DNA from: JAHOYW01 sp963664605
GTDB lineage: Bacteria; Verrucomicrobiota; Lentisphaeria; Victivallales; Victivallaceae
Assembly: GCA_963664605.1 (NCBI GenBank)
Contig: OY761536.1
Coordinates: 930,001-994,000 of the forward strand
Length of the DNA: 64,000 nucleotides
Reading direction: 5' to 3'
Shown: positions 42,747-50,574 of the stretch, piece after piece
Position numbering within the stretch: position 1 is the stretch's first letter
Layout: every line of letters begins with the position of its first letter
Program-made: the position numbers and the translations under genes
Notes under the pieces: generated by a model
The model's database searches: none
What the model was told of the DNA's origin: nothing
What the model saw: the letters and a program-made list of their open reading frames with translations, nothing else

Positions 42747-43952
42747 TTATTGTGTTTTTAATCTGCTGGAAATCTGCTGTCCACTTTCTTCCTTGAGCAT
42801 ATCAATTGTTACTTCGTAACTTATATCGCCTTTTAATGTTTTTATTATTTCCCCGATTGTTTTTTCGCCCATCATACTGCCGCCACAGCTTTCGCGTATG
42901 ATTAAATTAGGTGGTGGTGATTTTTCTTTGCCGTTGACATCGCCTTCGATTAGCGCAATTGATTGGCGCAACATGTCTTTTGCCAAGTGGACGAACGGGA
43001 ACTGTATTGTGGTCAGTTTGGGATCTGTGACAGTAGCTATTGAGGTGTTGTTAAATCCTGCGACAGCTCCGTCTTTTGGCAGGGTCCAACCATGTTTCCA
43101 TAAAGAATTTACAAGCCGCATGGCATAGATATCATCCTCGCAGATTACCGCCAGGGAACCTTTATACTTTTCCCATGGGGAAACGAGATCGTCTAAACTC
43201 TTTGACGTACTGTTCACGAACCCGCATAGGGACGGTCTGCCCTCAGCGTTCATCTGACTGTTGTATTCGAGAAATTTTGGCGACACTTTCCCGCTTCCAC
43301 CAATGAAAGCGATGTGTTTTCGGTCTAAAGCGGAAAAGTAGCGGCATAAAAGTTGCATGGACCGGCTAATGTAGCCATCTGGTGTTTTTGATTGGTCGTG
43401 AACGCCGTCTTCTTCATCGCTGACAATATGCCGTCCTGATACCACAGGCAAAACCGATTTTCGCGAGAATTCTGCAAAATCGATTTCTGGATATGCCCCA
43501 GTGGCCAACAGAATCAAACAGTTGCATCCATTTTTTTTCAGTTCCTCCGATAATTCCGTTGTCTCGTTGATGCCTTGGATTGGGCGAATCTCAAGTTGCG
43601 CGTTTTTTGAAACAGCCGCACAGTGCAGTTCGACTAACAGAACACTGAGATATTCACTCACCTCCGGAGGTACCACTACACCGATTTTGCGCGACGAAAC
43701 GATTTTCACTTTCGACTGAGTCTGCCCGACTAGATACCTGGCATCTCTTTTCACAAACGTTCCTAAACGGGGGATTTGTTCGACGACATTATCCTTGCTC
43801 AATATCCTCATCGACTTGCGGACGGTATGATAGTTGCAGTTGAACTGTTCCGCCAAAACCCTTTCCGAAGGCAAACGATCTCCTGGAACATATTTTTTCA
43901 TCCGGATTAAATCAATAATACCATCAATAACTTGTTCGTAATAAAATTTCAT
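42747..43952 (-). CDS. GntR-HTH / LacI-type sugar-binding hybrid regulator
   Basis: A protein of 401 residues. The N-terminal winged helix is of GntR type (IRMKKYVPGDRLPSERVLAEQFNCNYHTVRKSMRIL). The C-terminal two thirds form a LacI/periplasmic-binding-type effector domain (IGVVVPPEVSEY, VVSGRHIV, AVAGFNNTSIATVTDPKLTTIQFPF). It opens the minus-strand glycan locus and probably represses or activates it in response to a sugar released from the polymer. The ribosome site is weak. Confidence 0.9.
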   Translation of the reverse strand: MKFYYEQVIDGIIDLIRMKKYVPGDRLPSERVLAEQFNCNYHTVRKSMRILSKDNVVEQIPRLGTFVKRDARYLVGQTQSKVKIVSSRKIGVVVPPEVSEYLSVLLVELHCAAVSKNAQLEIRPIQGINETTELSEELKKNGCNCLILLATGAYPEIDFAEFSRKSVLPVVSGRHIVSDEEDGVHDQSKTPDGYISRSMQLLCRYFSALDRKHIAFIGGSGKVSPKFLEYNSQMNAEGRPSLCGFVNSTSKSLDDLVSPWEKYKGSLAVICEDDIYAMRLVNSLWKHGWTLPKDGAVAGFNNTSIATVTDPKLTTIQFPFVHLAKDMLRQSIALIEGDVNGKEKSPPPNLIIRESCGGSMMGEKTIGEIIKTLKGDISYEVTIDMLKEESGQQISSRLKTQ

Positions 43953-44130
43953 TTTTTCAGTATCAATATCTGTTATGTGTTCAGTGAACTAAAGTTTTTT
44001 ATTTCGTAAAATTCTTCCGCTTTATGCTTTGCCATTTTTTCTGTTTTTATCTTGCTATATAATAATATATACCAAGATTACAATAATGTCAACTAAGAAA
44101 TAAGAAAACAACCGGAAAAAAGCAAAAATA

Positions 44131-44188
44131 AATTTTCCAGCATTCAGGACGCTGTTATAGAGGTACTCGAGGCTTGAACTGGAAAATT
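44131..44188. repeat. Inverted repeat between regulator and tRNA gene
   Basis: AATTTTCCAG (44131-44140) and CTGGAAAATT (44179-44188) are perfect 10-nt inverted copies with a 38-nt spacer, in the 261-nt region between the hybrid regulator and the tRNA gene. It has no T-run beside it. The rest of that region is AT-rich without other recognisable signals. Confidence 0.4.
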
Positions 44189-44213
44189 ATAAGAAAAAAA
44201 TCTTGAAAAAGGT

Positions 44214-44287
44214 TGGCAACCCCGCCAGGACTCGAACCTAGACTAAGTGGACCAAAACCACTTGTGCTACCATTACACCACGGGGTT
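44214..44287 (-). tRNA. tRNA-Gln (anticodon TTG), CCA encoded
   Basis: Read on the minus strand, the acceptor arm AACCCCG pairs with CGGGGTT. A D-arm with TGGTGTAATGGTAGCAC follows, then anticodon stem AGTGG/CCACT around loop TTTTGGT, giving anticodon TTG. The T-arm has GGTTCGAGTCC, with discriminator G and an encoded CCA. The 74-nt length is normal. It decodes CAA. Confidence 0.93.
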
Positions 44288-44415
44288 GTGTGCTAAGAGC
44301 TTAAACTGTAACACTTTTTTCTTGAAAATCCACACAAAATACGAAAAAAATATGATTTTTCCCAAAAAGAAGCTATATTGAGGCTTGTTTATTAACACTC
44401 AATTAAGGAAGCATT

Positions 44416-45447
44416 ATGAGCGATGTGAAGAAAAGATCTGTTTATGATTACATAAAAGTATCCCTGTCAGGATTTGCTATGGGCGTGGCAAATGTTATCC
44501 CTGGAGTTTCAGGCGGAACTATGGCGTTTCTGTTGGGTATATATGAAGAGTTGATTGAATCCATTCGGCAGATAGCTTCTGTTGAAACCGTTAAAGACGT
44601 TTTCTCTTTTAAAATAAAAAAGCTGCTTGAAACAGTGCCATGGAAATTCCTCCTTGCTTTAGCAATTGGAGTTGGCATCGCGCTTCTTTCATGTTCAAAA
44701 CTTTTTACTTACTTGGTTGTGGAACAGCCTGTGCCGACCTTTGCTTTTTTCTTTGGATTGGTTGCCGCATCTGTACTGGCAGTACTTAAAAAGGTGAAGA
44801 AATGGAGTATAAGCCGGATTATAATGCTTATTGTCGGAGCATTGGTCGCGTACCTGGTTATTTCAATAGTTCCAACGGATACTCCGAATATATGGTGGAT
44901 ATCCCTGTTAAGCGGAATGATTGTTATTTGCGCAATGATTTTGCCGGGTATTTCCGGTTCGCTTCTCCTGTTGTTGTTCGGTCAATATAAATATGTCTGG
45001 GGAGCGGTCGGGACTATTGCATCTCTGGGCAAAGGTGTTTCTTCTGAAGTCTTGTTAAAGGCTTTTGAAACAGTTATAATGATGGGCATAGGCTGTGTTG
45101 CTGGTTTAGGGTCCTTTGTACATTTGCTGAACTACCTCTTTAAAAAATTCCATGATCTGACTGTCGCGACTCTAATTGGTTTTATGGTTGGTTCATTGTG
45201 GAAACTGTGGCCCTGGAAACTTATATTGCAGTACAAAGTGAAGACCGCTACGGAAATACTAAATGTAAATGCTGCTGATATTGCGCCTTACCGCGTCGCC
45301 GGCAATACAATAAAGGTTCTCTATGACAAAAACGTCTGGCCAACTATTAACGGCACATTTTATTTAGCTGTTATTTTGGCTGTAGCGGGTTTCGCTATTG
45401 TATTCGTTATGGAATATTTTGCTGACAAGAAAGAAGAGGTCAGTTAA
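44416..45447 (+). CDS. DUF368 membrane protein (PopT-type polyprenyl-phosphate translocase)
   Basis: A protein of 343 residues with about nine hydrophobic helices. MGVANVIPGVSGGTMAFLLGIYEELI and a second inverted-looking MILPGISGSLLLLLFGQY are the DUF368 signature pair. Members of this family have been shown to recycle undecaprenyl phosphate across the inner membrane (PopT), which would support the glycan and cell-wall synthesis of this organism. AAGGAAG precedes the ATG. The stop overlaps the lgt start (TAATG). Confidence 0.9.
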   Translation: MSDVKKRSVYDYIKVSLSGFAMGVANVIPGVSGGTMAFLLGIYEELIESIRQIASVETVKDVFSFKIKKLLETVPWKFLLALAIGVGIALLSCSKLFTYLVVEQPVPTFAFFFGLVAASVLAVLKKVKKWSISRIIMLIVGALVAYLVISIVPTDTPNIWWISLLSGMIVICAMILPGISGSLLLLLFGQYKYVWGAVGTIASLGKGVSSEVLLKAFETVIMMGIGCVAGLGSFVHLLNYLFKKFHDLTVATLIGFMVGSLWKLWPWKLILQYKVKTATEILNVNAADIAPYRVAGNTIKVLYDKNVWPTINGTFYLAVILAVAGFAIVFVMEYFADKKEEVS

Positions 45448-46244
45448 TGCATCCAATATTTTTAAATTTAGGTCCTTTAACAATTCGCTGGTATGGAGTC
45501 ATGGCAGCAATTGGTTTTCTACTGGCTACGGCTTTGATAACCATGAATCGCAAACGCGCGAACATGACAGAAAACCAGGCCTCGACTTTGGTGTTTATCG
45601 CTATCATTGGTGGTGTCATTGGAGCCAGGATTTTTTATGTAGTTCAAAACTGGAGCTCACAGTTCAAAAATAATTTTTTTGAAATATTCCGTGTTGACCA
45701 TGGCGGGTTGGTTTTTTACGGAGGTTTTTTTCTGGCTGTTGCGGGGATAATCATTTACTGCCGCAAATCAAAACTGGATTTGGTCAGGGTAATGGATGTT
45801 TTTGCGCCGGGATTGGCAATAGGGCACGCTATGGGGCGTATCGGTTGTTTTTTGAACGGCTGTTGCTTCGGCAAGGTTACACATTCCTGTCTTGGCGTGC
45901 ATTATCCTGAAAATTCCAGCGTATGGATGAAGTTTTCCGGCGCTCCCGTGCATCCGGTGCAGTTGTATGAAACCTGCGGCAATATTGCCTTGGCGGTATT
46001 TCTGTACTTCCTGCTGCAGCGGACAAAACGCGGTGTTACGTTCGCGGCATACCTGACTTTGTATGGCGTCTTGCGTTTTGTAGACGAATTTTTCCGTGGC
46101 GATCACAGGTATGACGAGCTTTGGCTCGGAACCTTTACCCCAGCTCAGTCTATTGGTCTGTTCCTGATTCCGGCAGGTATCTGCTGCTTAATCTATTTCT
46201 CGAGAAAAAATGGCAAAGAAATTAATCAAACTGACGATCAATAA
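45447..46244 (+). CDS. lgt: Prolipoprotein diacylglyceryl transferase
   Basis: Attaches diacylglycerol to the lipobox Cys of prolipoproteins at the inner membrane. A protein of 265 residues with seven helices: IRWYGVMAAIGFLLA, GGVIGARIFYV, HGGLVFYGGFF, and the Lgt signature GHAMGRIGCFLNGCCFG, in which GRIGCFLNGC is diagnostic. Its substrates in this window include the CBM9-like and M48 lipoproteins. Start and stop overlap the flanking genes, indicating an operon with DUF368 and the pseudouridine synthase. Confidence 0.95.
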   Translation: MHPIFLNLGPLTIRWYGVMAAIGFLLATALITMNRKRANMTENQASTLVFIAIIGGVIGARIFYVVQNWSSQFKNNFFEIFRVDHGGLVFYGGFFLAVAGIIIYCRKSKLDLVRVMDVFAPGLAIGHAMGRIGCFLNGCCFGKVTHSCLGVHYPENSSVWMKFSGAPVHPVQLYETCGNIALAVFLYFLLQRTKRGVTFAAYLTLYGVLRFVDEFFRGDHRYDELWLGTFTPAQSIGLFLIPAGICCLIYFSRKNGKEINQTDDQ

Positions 46245-47160
46245 AGCTAGTGACGGAATGCGTTTTGACCGTTGTTTGTCAAGCTTGATCCGTGAATGTT
46301 CCCGTGCCTTTTTGCAGGCACACATAAAAACCGGTAAAGCTAAAATCAATGGTGAAGTCTGCACCAATCAACGCGCCAGGGTTACCGCCGGCATGCAGAT
46401 TGAAGTGGAAATCGACGAGCCCGAAGAAACCATGCCGATAGCGGAACAAATTGACTTGCCGGTTTTATATGAAGATGATTATATGCTGGTTATAGACAAA
46501 CCATGGAATATGGTGATCCATCCGGCGGAGGGAAATCCCACGGGAACGATTGTCAATGCCCTGCTGGCGCGTTATCCGTATATGGCGGATACGATGTATA
46601 CATCTGGCGGCAGGCCCGGGATAGTGCACCGTCTTGATAAAGATACGACCGGTGTTCTGGTTGCTGCCAAAACCCCTGAAGCACAGTTTCGCTTATCCAA
46701 GTTTTTCGCTGACCGCAAGGTCACGAAAACTTATCTGGCAATCGTTCTGGGAGTACCGAAGGAACCGACAAAGCAGTTAATTAATATGCTTGGCCGTCAT
46801 CCGGTTAACCGCAAAAAAATGGCGATAGTCCCCCGCGACGGGAAGGAAGCGGTCACCATTTATAACACTTTGTATTCAGGGTTTTACCAGGGAGTTCTGT
46901 TGAGTTTACTGAGCGTTAATATTTTGACCGGACGTACACACCAGATCCGGGTTCATCTATCCTCAATAGGGCATTCTATTATTGGCGACCAGACTTATGG
47001 TAACAAGCGGCAGCTGCATATAGAACGTCAGATGCTGCATGCCTGGAAACTGAAGATTCCACATCCGGCAACGGGGGAACTAATGAGTTTTGAATCACCA
47101 ATACCTGATGATTTTCAGGAAATTATTGATGAAATGAAGGAAAATCCGGCACATAATTAG
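46210..47160 (+). CDS. RluD-type 23S rRNA pseudouridine synthase
   Basis: A protein of 316 residues with an N-terminal S4 RNA-binding domain (MRFDRCLSSLIRECSRAFLQAHIKTGKAKING) and a catalytic domain with GIVHRLDKDTTGVLVAAK, where D is the catalytic Asp. TGRTHQIRVHLSSIGHSIIGD is the family's second block. It belongs to the RluA/RluC/RluD group; the exact uridine is not predictable, though length and S4 domain favour RluD. It overlaps lgt by 35 nt. Confidence 0.92.
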   Translation: MAKKLIKLTINKASDGMRFDRCLSSLIRECSRAFLQAHIKTGKAKINGEVCTNQRARVTAGMQIEVEIDEPEETMPIAEQIDLPVLYEDDYMLVIDKPWNMVIHPAEGNPTGTIVNALLARYPYMADTMYTSGGRPGIVHRLDKDTTGVLVAAKTPEAQFRLSKFFADRKVTKTYLAIVLGVPKEPTKQLINMLGRHPVNRKKMAIVPRDGKEAVTIYNTLYSGFYQGVLLSLLSVNILTGRTHQIRVHLSSIGHSIIGDQTYGNKRQLHIERQMLHAWKLKIPHPATGELMSFESPIPDDFQEIIDEMKENPAHN

Positions 47161-47186
47161 CAAACAAAAAAGAGGAGAATTGAGTT

Positions 47187-47981
47187 ATGAGGAAATTTTT
47201 TAAATTATTTGTTTCATTCGCAATAATAATTAATATTGCTTTCCTTTGCGGCTGTGCATCTGTGCCGTATACCAACCGTTCACAACTGCTTCTTACCAGT
47301 GAGGGTACCGAAAATGATCTTGGCAGGGATGCTTGGCTGAAAATGCTTCGCGAGGGGAATATTTCCCGTGACGTTAAACAAAACCAGGCTCTTTTGCGGG
47401 TGGGGCGTAATATCGCCGAGGTTGCCGGGAAGCCGGAATACAAATGGGAATTCCGGGTTTTTATCAACCCGCAGGCAAACGCTTTTTGCCTGCCCGGTGG
47501 AAAAGTCGGGGTAACAAGTTCTCTCTTTGATTTTACTGCCAATGATGCTGAGCTGGCGACTGTAGTCGGACACGAGATCGGACATGCTATAGCGCGTCAC
47601 GGCGGTGAAAGGATGAGTCAGGGTGTTTTGCAGCAATTAGGGTCGCAGGCGGTCGCCTATAGTACTGAGGAGCCGATGTTTGTAACGGCTTTTGGTTTGA
47701 TCTCGAATGTCGGGGCAATACTTCCTTACAGCCGGGTTCACGAATATGAAGCGGACCATATCGGGTTAATACTGATGGCGAAAGCCGGATATTATCCGCG
47801 CGCGGCAATAAGTTTCTGGAAGAAATTTGGTAAAGGCGGAAACGACCAGAGGATTCTGGAGTTACTTTCAACGCATCCGATGAGCAAAAAGCGCATGGAG
47901 GAAATGGAAATGCTTCAGAAAAAAGCCCGGGAGTATTATAACAAAGCTCTCCACAAACACGGCTTTGGTGAAAAGTTGTAG
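47187..47981 (+). CDS. M48-family metalloprotease lipoprotein (LoiP/BepA-like)
   Basis: A protein of 264 residues with a lipoprotein signal peptide ending LCGC23. The catalytic zinc motif is H129-EIGH133 in VVGHEIGHAIARHGG, and HEYEADHIGL provides the third ligand Glu. This is the size and layout of outer-membrane-associated M48 peptidases that act in envelope protein quality control. AGGAG precedes the ATG, and the gene follows the pseudouridine synthase by 26 nt. Confidence 0.92.
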   Translation: MRKFFKLFVSFAIIINIAFLCGCASVPYTNRSQLLLTSEGTENDLGRDAWLKMLREGNISRDVKQNQALLRVGRNIAEVAGKPEYKWEFRVFINPQANAFCLPGGKVGVTSSLFDFTANDAELATVVGHEIGHAIARHGGERMSQGVLQQLGSQAVAYSTEEPMFVTAFGLISNVGAILPYSRVHEYEADHIGLILMAKAGYYPRAAISFWKKFGKGGNDQRILELLSTHPMSKKRMEEMEMLQKKAREYYNKALHKHGFGEKL

Positions 47982-48084
47982 GAAACTTGCTGGTGTTTGT
48001 CGCTGTTTTTTCATCTTCTGACTTTACTTGTCGGCTTTTCAGGTTAATTTACATTGATACATTTTTTAAAAACAGGAAAGGATA

Positions 48085-48969
48085 ATGAAAAAAGTAATTG
48101 ATAAAGCAAAAGTTTTAATCGAAGCTCTGCCTTACATACAAAAATTCCGGGATGCGATTGTGGTCGTTAAATTTGGCGGCAGCGCTATGGAAAATCCGGA
48201 ACTCGTCAAAAATACCATGCGCGATATCGTCTTTATGGAATGTATCGGCATGCGCCCGGTGGTTGTTCATGGCGGAGGTAAAGCAATTTCCGCCGAACTC
48301 CAACGCCAGAATATAAAAGTCGAGTTTGTAAACGGTTTACGCAATACCTGTGCGGACACAATTAAGATAGTTGACAATGTTTTGCATGAACATGTAAATA
48401 AAAGTCTAGTTGGACACGGTGAAGCCGCGGGTGGAAAAATTACCAGTATTTCCGGTAAGCGTATTTTGAAAGCTGAGAAACTGGTCCATAAATGTCCTGA
48501 TACTGGCGAAGATTTGGATATTGGTTTTGTTGGTAATATTCTGGATGTTGATACTAAAGAAATTTATGAAGCGCTTGAACAGGGGCTTATTCCGGTGATT
48601 CCGCCACTCGGAGTTGGCGCTGATGGTCAGGTCTATAATATAAACGCTGACATTGCGGCCTGTAAGATCACGGAAGCATTGAAAGCCCGCAAACTGATTT
48701 TCCTGAGCGACGTTCCCGGAATAATGCGCGACCCGGAAGATGAAGAAACTGTTATTGGCACTATCAGGACAGATGATGTTAAAAAACTTATCGATGAAAA
48801 AATTATTTCCGGCGGTATGATTCCAAAAGTCATGAGTAGTCTGCACGCGCTTAATGCCGGAACTAATAAAGTGCATATGATTGACGGCAGGGTGAATCAT
48901 TCGCTGCTGCTTGAAATATTCACATCAGAAGGAATTGGAACTCAAATTATCAAGTCGGACTCTGTTTAA
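48085..48969 (+). CDS. argB: Acetylglutamate kinase
   Basis: Phosphorylates N-acetylglutamate in arginine synthesis. A protein of 294 residues with VVKFGGSAMENPEL, VVVHGGGKAI and the late ISGGMIPKVMSSLHAL block, all standard ArgB motifs. The N-terminal helix (KKVIDKAKVLIEALPYIQKF) is typical of the arginine-inhibited type. AAAGGAT precedes the ATG. The stop overlaps the shikimate kinase start by one base. No other arg gene is adjacent. Confidence 0.96.
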   Translation: MKKVIDKAKVLIEALPYIQKFRDAIVVVKFGGSAMENPELVKNTMRDIVFMECIGMRPVVVHGGGKAISAELQRQNIKVEFVNGLRNTCADTIKIVDNVLHEHVNKSLVGHGEAAGGKITSISGKRILKAEKLVHKCPDTGEDLDIGFVGNILDVDTKEIYEALEQGLIPVIPPLGVGADGQVYNINADIAACKITEALKARKLIFLSDVPGIMRDPEDEETVIGTIRTDDVKKLIDEKIISGGMIPKVMSSLHALNAGTNKVHMIDGRVNHSLLLEIFTSEGIGTQIIKSDSV

Positions 48970-49532
48970 TGAATATAGTTATCTGTGGGATGAAACATTG
49001 CGGCAAAAGTACACATGGCGAATTTATCGCCCGCAAGCTTTCCTGCCCTTTTATTGATACGGATGACGTGCTGGAGAAAAGATTTTTTGAGTTGGAGAAA
49101 AATCCTTTGAATTGCAGGGAGATATTTAATCTCCACGGAGCGGATTATTTTCGTAAGCTTGAGGCTGATGTTATCCATTCCCTTATAAATGACGCTGATC
49201 AAAACAAAAGCCGGGTGATTGCGCTTGGAGGCGGAGTGCCTTCTAATCCTAATCTCGGGAATGAATTGAAGAAACTGGGACATTTTGTTTTCTTGAAAAG
49301 CGAACCTGATATTTTGTATAAGCGTATTGCCAGAAAGGGCTTGCCTGACTTTTTGAAAGGAGAAAATCCTTATGAAAAGTTTTTAGAGCTTTACAGTGAG
49401 CGCGAACGGCGTTATATTGAATTGTCCGATTTAACGATTGAATTCAGCGAAGATGTACCGGTACGCAAAGCTGGATATATAATTTTAGCTAAAATCGAGG
49501 AGAAGTTCAATGAGCGGAAGCACATACGGTAA
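48969..49532 (+). CDS. aroK: Shikimate kinase
   Basis: A protein of 187 residues with P-loop GMKHCGKSTHG near the start, CPFIDTDDVLEKR (shikimate-binding Asp), and IALGGGVPSNP (GGG loop). It phosphorylates shikimate in aromatic amino-acid synthesis. The next gene, chorismate synthase, acts two steps later and overlaps by 23 nt, which supports the assignment over other P-loop kinases. Confidence 0.9.
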   Translation: MNIVICGMKHCGKSTHGEFIARKLSCPFIDTDDVLEKRFFELEKNPLNCREIFNLHGADYFRKLEADVIHSLINDADQNKSRVIALGGGVPSNPNLGNELKKLGHFVFLKSEPDILYKRIARKGLPDFLKGENPYEKFLELYSERERRYIELSDLTIEFSEDVPVRKAGYIILAKIEEKFNERKHIR

Positions 49533-50565
49533 AATATTTACGATAAGCACATTCGGGGAATCCCACGGCAAAGCTGTAGGGGTTGTTGTTGACGGTGTAA
49601 CCCCCGGAATAGAACTATGCGAAGAAGATATCCAGAAAGACCTTGACCGCCGTAAACCAGGACAGTCGTCTGTGACCACCCCCCGGAAAGAATCCGACAC
49701 GGTGCAGATAATGTCCGGTACCTTTGAAGGAAAAACAACTGGCACGCCTGTGATGATGATCGTTTACAACCAGGATCAACGTTCGAAGGATTACGGCAAT
49801 ATAAAAGATTTGTTTCGTCCGGGGCATGCAGATTATACTTACAATGAAAAATACGGTATCCGTGATTACCGCGGCAGCGGACGGGCTTCCGGCAGGGAAA
49901 CGACCGGACGCGTTGCCGCTGGAGCAGTAGCTAAAAAACTGCTTGCCGCTAAAGGTATAAAAATTCTTGCCAGCACTAAAAATATCGGCGGAATCGAAGC
50001 GCGGAAATACTGCCCCGATGAGATAGAAAAAAATATAGTCAGGACCGCTGACCCGGATGTCGCGAAAGATATGATCGATCTGATTCATGAGGCGATTGAA
50101 GAAAAGAACAGTATTGGCGGTATAGTCGAATGCCGTATAAGCGGAGTTCCGGCAGGTGTCGGTGAACCGGTTTTTGACAAGCTTGACGCTGAACTCGCGA
50201 AGGCGGCTATGTCAATCGGCGGGGTTAAGGGCATTGAATTCGGAGCGGGATTCGCGGTTGCAAAAATGAGCGGCAAAGAGCATAATGACGAAATGGATTC
50301 CAAAGGCTTCAGATCAAATAATGCCGGCGGTATTATTGGCGGTATCTCAACTGGTAATGAAATAATTTTCAAAATCGCGGTGAAGCCGACATCATCCATT
50401 TCTCAAGCTCAAAATACGGTGGATATGAATGGTAAAGAAGTGATTTGTGAAACCCACGGCAGACATGATCCATGTTTATGTCCGCGTATAATTCCGGTGC
50501 TTGAAGCCATGAGCGCGATTACTCTTATCGACCTTATCAAGCAGAATGCCGCACTTCACGTGTAA
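49510..50565 (+). CDS. aroC: Chorismate synthase
   Basis: Converts EPSP to chorismate using reduced FMN. A protein of 351 residues with STFGESHGKAVGVVVDGVTPG (signature 1), YRGSGRASGRETTGRVAAGA and the C-terminal ETHGRHDPCLCPRIIPVLEAM (signature with the catalytic His). GAGGAGAAG lies before the ATG within aroK. The length is normal for the bifunctional or flavin-supplied type. Confidence 0.97.
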   Translation: MSGSTYGKIFTISTFGESHGKAVGVVVDGVTPGIELCEEDIQKDLDRRKPGQSSVTTPRKESDTVQIMSGTFEGKTTGTPVMMIVYNQDQRSKDYGNIKDLFRPGHADYTYNEKYGIRDYRGSGRASGRETTGRVAAGAVAKKLLAAKGIKILASTKNIGGIEARKYCPDEIEKNIVRTADPDVAKDMIDLIHEAIEEKNSIGGIVECRISGVPAGVGEPVFDKLDAELAKAAMSIGGVKGIEFGAGFAVAKMSGKEHNDEMDSKGFRSNNAGGIIGGISTGNEIIFKIAVKPTSSISQAQNTVDMNGKEVICETHGRHDPCLCPRIIPVLEAMSAITLIDLIKQNAALHV

Positions 50566-50574
50566 GGAGATGGT

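Noticed and set aside
44131..44188. Terminator for the tRNA-Gln gene
   Set aside because: The inverted repeat has a 38-nt spacer and no adjoining T-run; it is reported only as a repeat.
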